From Pelodera strongyloides (lineage: Eukaryota; Nematoda; Chromadorea; Rhabditida; Rhabditidae), in NCBI GenBank assembly GCA_036852015.1, contig JAANDG010000698.1, forward strand, positions 1 through 64,000: DNA of 64,000 bases, written 5' to 3'. Position numbers and translations under genes: made by a program. This document shows, in pieces, positions 56,334 through 64,000 of the stretch (the first letter of the stretch is position 1; every line of letters starts with the position of its first letter). The notes beneath the pieces were generated by a model. The model was not told where the DNA came from. It made no database searches and saw nothing but the letters and a program-made list of their open reading frames with translations.

Positions 56334-56572
56334 TCCTGTGACTTGACCTGTTAATAAGACTGTGACTTGACCTATTAATATGAATGTGACTTGACCTGTT
56401 AATATGACCGTGACTGACCTATTAATATGACTGTGACTTGACCTACTAATATGACTGTGACTTGACCTATTAAGGTGACTGTGGCTTGACCTATTAATAT
56501 GACTGTGACTTGACCTGTTAATATGACTGTGACTTGACCTATTAATATGACTGTGACTTGACCTATTGAAAT
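56334..56572. repeat. 24-bp minisatellite, about 10 copies
   Basis: Tandem unit TGTGACTTGACCTATTAATA plus TGAC, with scattered C/T and A/G changes. One unit lacks three bases, giving a frame change. On the minus strand it reads as repeats of SHSHINRS, which explains an apparent 114-codon open frame. Confidence 0.92.
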
Positions 56573-56689
56573 TTACTAATACAGCGCGGAATTTTTCGAA
56601 GTATTCACAGCAATGCGATTTAATTTTTGGAAGGTGTCCTTTCCGAGCTCGACTCTGCACTTTCGTGAATTTTCTTTTATATTATTTTG

Positions 56690-56875
56690 CGGCGAAAAAT
56701 TGGCCTGTTTTTGAAACGCATCGAGTACATCAGTACATGAGCATTCTCATGCAGCATATGCAAATAAACATAAATTAGAATAAAAAACAGAGCCAATTTC
56801 TAGCAAATTAGCATAAATAAATTAGAATTCAGTTGTCCGCTATGCGCTTCAAAAACCGAACGGATTTCGCTTGAA
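56690..56875. mobile_element. Inverted-repeat element, family A (copy 12)
   Basis: Diverged ends (GGCGAAAAATTGGCCTG; CGGATTTCGCTTGAA) with the conserved centre ATGCAAATAAACATAAATT and AATTCAGTTGTCC. Confidence 0.8.
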
Positions 56876-56879
56876 GGAT

Positions 56880-57640
56880 TAAAATCCCCATGTAAGCATG
56901 TTCACTTCCTTGTATTGTGTGCTGTAACTAGTTTTCCTATCGCTCCGCTTTCTAATGTTTGCCAATTAGAGATATATCCCTTTTAAAAACTATCGAATGA
57001 CTTTATCCTTTATCCAACAACTTTTTTCCCTGATCAAACTACATTGAGCGCATGTTCGAGATTTACATGCTTATGCAATATTCATTGAAGTTTGTTGTTA
57101 GCATATTTTTCAAGTGATTATACGGCACAATTTTACAAACAATCGAGAAACATATAACAATCTCGCATTCCTTCATATCAATGCATAGCCATAGCGATAT
57201 CTTATTATATAAAGTTGGGAGCTTTGTTTGTTTGTTTGTGCGTTTGTTTGAATGTACGTTTGGATGATGTGCGTTACGCTCAGGTTGTAGGATTGGTTCA
57301 GTAGTTCACGTTCCCGTGCACTGAGCCATCTCACTTCCCGAGCGCCCCTCTCACAAACGTCCAAAAAAGGCTGCATATGTGGAATATGTGTGGTGTATCG
57401 TTCGGGCGTTTCTGCGGCACAAAGGGTTCAAAGAACACTCACGGCACAAAACTCAAAGAACGACCAATTTTGAAAACTTGAAATCACGCTTTTTCGTCTA
57501 ATGCTTTATTTACTCTTATTTTACAAAAATTTTCCGTATTGCCTTTCAACGTGAGATTATCCTCACCTTGAGCAACCTACGATAATCCAGCCCTGAGCTA
57601 CGCACCCGCAGACTGCATATACTCACTGCATATACTCAAT
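56880..57640. other. Intergenic, no gene recognised
   Basis: AT-rich, no exon chain or repeat family recognised. Confidence 0.4.
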
Positions 57641-57649
57641 ACTCACCAA

Positions 57650-57960
57650 CACCATTGCGGATGGCTCACTCGAATGCCACACAAAATGTTGCATTATACT
57701 CCAAGGAAGCGGAGTATCGGCCGAGCGATAATGTTCAAGGAACATCCACTTGCTGTGCAACGCCATTGTGGAGCGCTCACATGAGCACCACACAAAAGTT
57801 TGCATGTACACCAAGGGCGCGGAGTACATGCCGAGCGATAGAGTTCAAAGAACACCCACTGCAGGGCACCTCCACTGCGGAACGCCCAGTGAACGCCACA
57901 AAGGCTGCCATATACAGAATGCTTGCGGGGTATCTTTCGAGTGATTGTGCGGCAAGTAGG
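57650..57960. repeat. Degenerate tandem repeat, unit about 110 bp, nearly 3 copies
   Basis: Each unit carries CCACACAAAA-type, GCGGAGTA-C-GCCGAGCGATA, GTTCAA-GAACA-CCACT and a terminal C-ATTG/CTGCGGA block. The copies differ by 15-25 per cent by eye. It opens frames on both strands without family similarity. Confidence 0.8.
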
Positions 57961-58071
57961 CCGAGATCCCTGTTCCATGCAATTCAAGAAGCAGATTCGC
58001 AATTATAATAATTCCCTGTCAATGGCATCGATGTGTGCTCAACTTGATGTTCCCCGTGGCGCCGGTCCTTA

Positions 58072-58545
58072 TTTAGGAGGAATATAGTCAACAGAAACTA
58101 AGTTATATCCCCGTGTTTGATATTGGTGTAGGTTCCAAAAGGAAAAAAAAAGTGAAACCATTTCCTTCGGACAAATGTTTGCTTCTAACTTATATAGCCC
58201 AGCGAAACATTGCGACGTATCATCCAGGCACTCCTTTTTTTAGGATTTGAAATTTTTTCGATATTGTAGAGTCCAGCAAGTTGCAGACAATTTAGGAGGA
58301 ATATAGTCAACAGAAACTAAGTTCTAACCCGTGTATTGGTATGGGTTTCAAAAAGAAAAAGATAGACTGGAGACTCTTTGGATAAAAATGTTTCCTCCTA
58401 ACTTATATAGCCCATAGAAACATTGCGGCGTATCAGCCACGCGATATTAAGCTGCTTTTAGGCTTTGGCAATTTTTTCGATGTCCTAGAGTAGAGCAAGT
58501 TGCAGACAATTTAGGAGAAATATAGTCAACAGAAACTAAGTTCTT
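58072..58545. repeat. Tandem repeat, unit about 219 bp, just over 2 copies
   Basis: The sequence GGAATATAGTCAACAGAAAC starts at about 58078, 58297 and (with one change) 58517. Each unit continues with TTATATAGCCCA-GAAACATTGCG and ends in GCAAGTTGCAGACAATTTAG. Confidence 0.88.
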
Positions 58546-58961
58546 TCCCCAGGAAACTATTCTTGCGAGAAAGAGTTGCCTCTACTTATAGATATAGCCC
58601 AGTGAAACATAGCGACCATCAGCGAATATTGGAAAGACGCCTCAGGCGGCTGTAGCCGACTGGTTCTATAATAATAATAATGGTTATAAAAATTTATTAC
58701 ATCAAAGAAATAAGAACAATTTTGATAGTTTTATCGAATCTATTGTTACACTGGGGTTTTGCCTTTTCGACATTCTACTTTTTTTTTATTACTTTTTTCT
58801 GCATCGCGTGGGCGGGGGCAAACCACCCAACCACGTCGTTGAACCATAACCTGCCAACCGCAGTCATTTTTTTTTAATTCCGTTATTTTCAGGCAGAAAT
58901 CACACCACATACATAGCCTTCAAACCTTACGTGAAGCCTTCGAAACTTATAAATCCGTTCA

Positions 58962-58974
58962 TTTGTTTTCACAG
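58962..58974 (+). promoter_or_regulatory. Candidate trans-splice acceptor upstream of the FkbM gene
   Basis: TTTGTTTTCACAG ends at 58974, 42 nt before the ATG at 59017. It could be a spliced-leader acceptor or a 5' UTR intron end. Confidence 0.35.
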
Positions 58975-59016
58975 GCTCAAAATTGTAATCCAACCGATTA
59001 ATCTACCGTAATCCAA

Positions 59017-62000
59017 ATGAAACTTGGCTTGCACAAGCGGCTCGCACGCCATTTTCCTACTGTTGCAGTCATATTGGTGAGCTCTATATTTTATATATGA
59101 TGCCGGAGCCGGCGGCCGCAGTCTGGGGAAGGCTGTGCGAAAAATTTGAAACTACAATCACTAAAATAATAAAATCGATTTGCATAGTCAGTCAGACCAT
59201 TCATAAACTACATAGTAATTGTGGGCCTGGTGTTATTTGTGTGTATTTTAGTGTTTGGTGACCATGGGTTTATTCTACCAACACACTTACCGGCGAGGGC
59301 CCCACGTGGTCCGTTTCTTCCATTTATTTTTACTTTATATTTTGTTCAAAATACCGATGGCCAAATTTAGAAATATGGCAATTGCTTTAATTGCAAATTA
59401 CTGTAATTTCAAATTATCTAACTGTTTCAACTTCTAATTACAGTTATTCGATGAGGAAAACATTCCACGTAGTGAATATGAACAATGTCCAGGACTTGTG
59501 AATATCCTTGGAAAACTGAAGGAATGTTATAATGGAGAGGTATGAGTCAAGCTCTATACGTTTATACGTCAACGACAACACGACGAGTTATATACCACTT
59601 TCTTTTCATCATTTCATTGTGATGCACACCCTGTGGTGTTATTTAATAAATCTTATTATATAAAGGTGATACTGTCGTAGAAGCCAAATTACAAGAATCT
59701 ATTAATATCTTCTCCAATTGGTGTACTCAGTGGCAACTCAATATTGCACCTACCAAATGTTATTATCTTCGATTAGGACGTTCTCCTACTCCATCCTCTT
59801 ATTCTGTAAATTCCGTGGTCATAAATCCCGTCGATACCATTCGAGACCTTGGGGTATTCTTTGACAACAAAATGACCTTCCAAACTCATATCCAAAAGGT
59901 TGTTTCCTCCGCAATCTCCAAAGTTCACCTTTTATTTCGTTCACTGTCTGTAAAATCGCCCGAAATTTATCTTACTGTATTTAATTCTTATGTTATCCCA
60001 TTGTTAGAATTTTCTGTGCCTGTTTGGAATCCTCATCATAAACGTTTTGTAATTATGCTTGAAAAAGTACAACGCTTGTTCACCAGATTACTATATTACC
60101 GTTGTCACTTTGTCCGAAATAATACATTTTCTTTGCCATCCTATGCCTGTCGTTTAGAAATGTTTCACTTGAAATCGCTCACAGTTCGTCGTGCTAATAT
60201 CGATTTGTGCTATCTCTTTAGGGTGCTAAATGGCTTGACTCGGTTGCGTCCAAGCAAATATATTGTTTGGAGGCCCGGGTTCGGCCGGAATCGTTATTTT
60301 CAGCTTACAACTCCGTTCACACGCTCAAATGCTCTGTTGCACTCGTTCTTTCACAGAGTGACTAAATGGTCGCGGAAGTTGCCACCAAATATTTTTGGAG
60401 CTCCTTCTGTGGACACATTCAAAGCTCGCTTGGAAAAACTTGATATAATAACTCTCTTGGACCTTAATATTCCCCGTTGAAATTATCTGGCATATTAACA
60501 ATGACTATTCCACTTGGCTTGTTTATACACCTATTCGATTTACCCGAACAATTTCTGTGTGTCTTAGGGATTGCTTCTGGGCGAACACACTTCCACTGAA
60601 ATGCCTATGCCAGTTAAACCCATTGTGTAGCAAATTGGATCGCACAGTCAATTCACTTTCACACGTGTCACAGTTATAAATGCAAGTATTGCGCCTAGGT
60701 CGTTCGGTGAATTTAGCCACTGACGTAACCCTGGGTCTGTGCACGCTTATGTGTGTTAGTGACGATAGTGTCCAGCTGCCGGGTTTACAGTGCTCGGCTA
60801 ACTACCTTTGTTCGATGCCCCAGCATTTCCGCTTACCTTTACACATGTACCTTATGTCCCTTAGTACCTTTTTTCTGTCTTAACTGTATTTATTGTCTTA
60901 ATTATGTATGTTTGTGCGCACCTTTGTGGTGTAATAAATTATTATAATTATAAAGGAGAAGAGTTTGTGGCCGGGTGAATTTATTTGTGATTACGTCCAC
61001 AACCAATTTTTTCTACGTTTCAGGCATTTGGTATAAGTAGGCAATTGTTCGCATATTTACAAAATATGCACAATAGGATCTTTTAACAGAAACGTTGGAA
61101 TATACGCTTCTGACGTTTCATATAAATATGCGCACTTCAAGTATCGTTTAGACAGCAGTTGATGTCGCCTCAGGCGGCGATAGCCGTCTGGTAATAAATA
61201 AATGCGTAGAACAATATAGAAATATTCTTGAAACGCATCGAGTACACAAGCATTCTTATGCAGCTTATGGAAATCAAAATTAGAATAAAAATTAGAGGAA
61301 AAAAATAGGTAAATTAGCACGAATACGCAAGAACTCAGTTGTGCACGATGAGTTTCAAAATCCGGCCGGTATTTCGCTTTAAACGAAAAAAAGTAGCAAA
61401 TTATTTTCCAGATAAACTCCATCAACCCGAATCTTACATTGTGGAACACGTTGCACTTGATTGCAACTCATTGTGGAACGCACTTTCTTAGAGACTACGT
61501 GTTCAACACAACGTTTCACTCAAATATGGTAGGTTAATTCCTTTGAACTAGACGCAAACAAAACTCGTTTTTCTGTCTCAACTGTATTTATTTTTTTAAT
61601 TATGTCTGTTTGTGGCGCACTTTATGGTGCAATAAATTATTATTATTATTATAAATCGCGGATCACTATTCATGATCAGAGGCCATATTCACCAACACAC
61701 AGGGGCCCCTCCCTAGGCTCACGAGCGCTCTGAGTCTCTTCTGCTCTCGCACTCTCCCCGTGCGAATTAGCTCCCTGGGGAGGCCAGGGAGGGCTCCCTA
61801 TGCGTTGGTGATCTAGGCCTCAAGTTTGAAAATGGTTAGCAGATCTCTTACAATTAGATAAATTGGGTATCCCCAGGTAAGGGTAAGAAGGGTTTAGGTT
61901 CTCAAATCAAACCTAAATATACGTTTGATTAAGGACGACTCTAAGGCGATAATTTACCCGGACGATCGCAACGCGGAAATTCATTCGGTGACGGCCGGCA

Positions 62001-62217
62001 TTGGTGACGATATAATAGTGGAACAACAGTTGAAGGTTACTATTTGAGGGTTCCTCTTTCTTTTTTCCCTCTCTCGAGAGAGAAAATCTTCCTCTTCTCT
62101 CCCTTCTCTCTCGCTCTCTCTCTTCTCTCTCACCCTCTTCTCTCTCTCCCTCTCTTCTCTCTCTCCCTCTTCTCTCTCTCCCTCTTCTCTCTCTCGTTCT
62201 CGCTCTCTCTCTCTCTA

Positions 62218-62262
<45 letters not shown>

Positions 62263-63947
62263 CCGCTCTCAAACCAAATCCCATTTTCAGACAGATCTTC
62301 CCAATGCTCACTTTTATGGCGCGGATCCTTTCACGGAAACAGCTCGTGTGTTTCGGGAGATTGGAGCCGTTGCTAAGGTAATCGCCTACTTTCTAAGAAA
62401 GTGAAATTTGATGTCTGCTAATTTCACGCGGCCTTTTCGCGTCAGTGCCGCAAGCTATCCTAAACAGTAGAATAGGTTCACCGTTTAGGGATACCTTAAA
62501 GCGAAATGCTAGCCTCTTTGGAAAATTTGCATATGATAAGCAAATCATATGATATGCTAATTTTGTACGATTGCCGTGGACTATCGTACAAAATTAGCAT
62601 AGGATACATAGGATTTGCCTATCATATGCAAATTTTCGAAAGAGGCTAGCATTTCGCTTTAAGTCGAAGAGTTGGTCTGTTTTTTTTTCCGAAAGGCAAT
62701 TCATGTTGGGATGACTACGGAGCTGTCCACTAAGCAACTTTTTAAACCTTCCCCTTCCTAGGTAGGCATCGCTAACAGAAATTCTGTGACAAATTCGTCG
62801 GTTTTGATAGAAAAGGAGTATGTATGGAGGGAAATACAAACGGTTACGTTGCCACAACTACTCGCCAAGGTAAAGGAAAATATACAATAATACTTATTAT
62901 TTTTTAAAATAATATTATCAAGTACATGTGCAAACACCGGACGAGAGGAAAGAGGAACATGTAAAGCGAAATATCGTCCAGTTTCTGAAACGCATCGCAT
63001 ATTTGTTCTAAGTTATGCTCCTTTGCATATGCCGCGCGATGCATTTCATAAATAGGCTCGTAGTTCGCGTTGAGCGAAATACCGTCTGGTTTTGAAACGC
63101 ATCGTGGACACCAGAATTCTTATGCAGCCCATGCAAATGAACATAAATGAGAATAAAAAAAATCGAGCTAAATTCGATAACAGCAAGAATTCAGCTATCC
63201 ATGATCCGTTTCAAAAACTGGCCGGAATTTCGCTTTAGACTTGTGTCAAACACAGCGGATAGGCTAATAGGCATTTCCGTTAAATGCGTGTATGAACTAT
63301 GAACTACAGTAAACATTGTCACAATTTTGTAGATCATAATCATAATAAACGATTATGTGGGTATTAAATTTTTAATAGCGATACCAAAGGAACTTCCAGT
63401 GTGACACTAATTATTGATTACTTTTCAGTTTCGGTTATCATTTATCGATTTCTTGTTCATTGACATCGAGGGCGCGGAATACGAACTCATGCCTGTGTTA
63501 TTATCAGAGGAAATGGCACCGTACACCATTTGCCAGGTGGGCAAATAATGTGCACACATCATCACGAATCAAACAATGGTCACAAAAAGCATTTTCCACC
63601 AGACATTGTCAAAATATTTGTGACAAGGAGGTTGGCATTATATGGCAGAATGAGAATGTGGTCCAAATTGCCAAAAAAGCGTCAGCAAATCCGTACCTAA
63701 TGGGGTTTCCAAGTATGGTGAAAAGTTACAGTATTTTGGAACTACACGAGAATTTTTTTGAATTGTCATATTATATTTGCAGGTTTCGTGCAGAAATACG
63801 GTAGTATTGACAGAACCGCAACAATGTTTTGGGAATCTTGAAAACCCCATGATCCATGATCAATAATTGCTCAATTTCCAGATTAATGTAGAAATACATG
63901 GTCCGATGGCTTTCTACGGAAAGAATGATAGTGATTTCGATAACATG
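59017..63947 (+). CDS. FkbM-type methyltransferase, nematode family, 3' end beyond window
   Basis: Exons: 59017-59076, 59444-59539, 61412-61528, 61934-62035, 62291-62377, 62762-62869, 63429-63536, 63882-63947; all phase 0, 248 codons to the last donor (63948). The N-terminus (MKLGLHKRLARHFPTVAVIL) has basic residues then a short hydrophobic stretch, perhaps a signal anchor. The fold is an S-adenosylmethionine-dependent methyltransferase: TAGIGDDIIVEQQL fits the glycine-rich motif I region, LPNAHFYGADPF the following acidic loop, and FIDFLFIDIEGAEYELMPVL is the characteristic FkbM D-IEGAE motif. ICQ-INVEIHGP follows, as in nematode members. Substrate unknown. The exon at 61412 (INSINPNLTLWNTL) is the least certain. 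The second intron (1.9 kb) carries a LINE and a family-A element. Confidence 0.82.
59567..59655 (+). mobile_element. LINE 3' tail fragment
   Basis: Matches 42400-42490: ACAACACGACGAGTT, then TTTCATTGTGATGCACACCC and TGTGGTGTTATTTAATAAA. In an FkbM gene intron, just upstream of a different LINE. Confidence 0.6.
59664..60950 (+). mobile_element. 5'-truncated CR1/Jockey-type LINE
   Basis: The C-terminal part of a LINE reverse transcriptase is open from about 59664 (WCTQWQLNIAPTKC, the conserved post-YADD block) through VINPVDTIRDLGVFFDNKMTF to a stop at 60478. The 3' tail ends in GTGGTGTAATAAATTATTATAATTATAA-type sequence. The frame is intact over 260 codons, so it is a young insertion. Host: second intron of the FkbM gene, same strand. 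Confidence 0.88.
60951..61195 (+). mobile_element. Dispersed repeat, family I (long copy, inverted relative to 42.0 kb)
   Basis: Reverse complement of 41950-42190 with scattered differences; ends in CCTCAGGCGGCGATAGCCGTCTGGT.. shared with the short family-I element. Confidence 0.75.
61229..61382. mobile_element. Inverted-repeat element, family A (copy 13)
   Basis: Left end truncated (starts at CTTGAAACGCATCGAG); right end CCGGCCGGTATTTCGCTTTAA-type at 61382, 29 nt before the exon at 61412. Confidence 0.85.
61570..61652 (+). mobile_element. LINE 3' tail fragment
   Basis: TCTGTCTCAACTGTATTTAT ... GTTTGTGGCGCAC and GTGCAATAAATTATTATT closely match the 3' tail of the LINE at 60870-60950. Confidence 0.65.
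61679..61822. mobile_element. Short inverted-repeat element, family H-like
   Basis: GAGGCCATATTCACCAACAC at the left and GCGTTGGTGATCTAGGCCTC at the right. The middle is GC-rich and differs from other H copies, so it is a related sub-family. Confidence 0.75.
62058..62258. repeat. Long (CT)n tract
   Basis: About 200 bp of CT repeats with CTTCTC and CCCTCTT interruptions, ending 32 nt before the FkbM exon at 62291. On the gene's strand it extends the polypyrimidine tract of that acceptor. Confidence 0.85.
62496..62662. mobile_element. Near-perfect palindromic element, family B (copy 2)
   Basis: TTAAAGCGAAATGCTAGCC and its mirror; interior TTTGCATATGATAAGCAAAT as in copy 1 at 36.0 kb. The left arm has a small deletion relative to the right arm. 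Confidence 0.9.
62961..63055. mobile_element. Inverted-repeat element, family A, partial (copy 14)
   Basis: GTAAAGCGAAATATCGTCC and GAAACGCATCGCAT at the left; the right side keeps only GATGCATTTCATAAATAGG. Directly followed by another copy. Confidence 0.65.
63071..63238. mobile_element. Inverted-repeat element, family A (copy 15)
   Basis: TGAGCGAAATACCGTCTGG at left, CTGGCCGGAATTTCGCTTTA at right; centre ATGCAAATGAACATAAATG. Confidence 0.85.
63700..63850. mobile_element. Short inverted-repeat element, family E (copy 3)
   Basis: ATGGGGTTTCCAAGTATGG at left and TCTTGAAAACCCCAT at right; core shared with 51.2 kb. Its right end lies 31 nt before the FkbM exon at 63882. Confidence 0.9.
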
Positions 63948-64000
63948 GTACGTTTTTCTTTACTCTTTTGAGATGATATATAAAACACCATCAAGTTCAA

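Noticed and set aside
56316..56660. A 114-codon frame with SHSHINRS repeats, and a thought of a CRISPR-like array
   Set aside because: The 24-bp units are contiguous with no unique spacers, so it is a minisatellite, and the protein frame is its translation.
57623..58008. Overlapping open frames of 68-117 codons
   Set aside because: They follow a degenerate 110-bp tandem repeat and have no recognisable domain on either strand.

Overview
The window is eukaryotic nuclear DNA, most likely from a nematode. Evidence: intron-rich genes with GT-AG introns, a three-RRM TIAR-type RNA-binding protein, a divergent CK1/tau-tubulin-type kinase of a class that is expanded in nematodes, a TWK-type two-pore potassium channel, a nematode-style FkbM methyltransferase, and polypyrimidine-AG acceptors just upstream of several start codons, as expected for spliced-leader trans-splicing. 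Species cannot be fixed from sequence alone. All exon models below were assembled by eye from splice signals, codon phase and family similarity; every listed exon chain closes in phase.

Layout. 1-4.6 kb: no host gene; a decayed Penelope-like reverse transcriptase, followed by a hammerhead-ribozyme-like core. 5.6-9.9 kb (+): a TIAR/TIA-1 orthologue, 13 exons, 401 aa. 10.7-16.3 kb (+): a small coiled-coil protein with an acidic tail, split by a CR1/Jockey-like LINE. 17.1-26.6 kb (-): a large secreted protein with two TolB-like (PD40) beta-propellers, the second followed by a hydrophobic C-terminal tail; it may instead be two tandem genes. 28.3-33.4 kb (-): IFT57/CHE-13, 12 exons, 401 aa, with a near-consensus RFX X-box about 300 bp upstream. 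35.7-40.2 kb (+): the kinase. 41.4-55.0 kb (-): a K2P channel whose cytoplasmic C-terminus carries two fibronectin type III domains (16 exons, 669 aa), with a tRNA-Arg(ACG) gene antisense in one intron. 59.0 kb to window end (+): an FkbM-like methyltransferase, incomplete at the right edge.

The genes are unrelated in function; IFT57 is the only clear ciliary one. About half of the remaining sequence is repeats: at least nine families of short inverted-repeat elements, several tRNA-derived relics, five LINE bodies or tails, minisatellites, and long (GA/CT)n tracts, mostly inside introns.

The most unusual observations are: (1) a 254-bp perfect direct repeat flanking a LINE in the K2P intron; (2) a family of inverted-repeat elements ending in TTAA whose ends repeatedly lie within about 30 nt of splice sites, in one case 6 nt from an exon; (3) the hammerhead-like core beside the Penelope-like relic; (4) the K2P-FN3 fusion; (5) the double TolB-like propeller; (6) an X-box in the right orientation upstream of IFT57.
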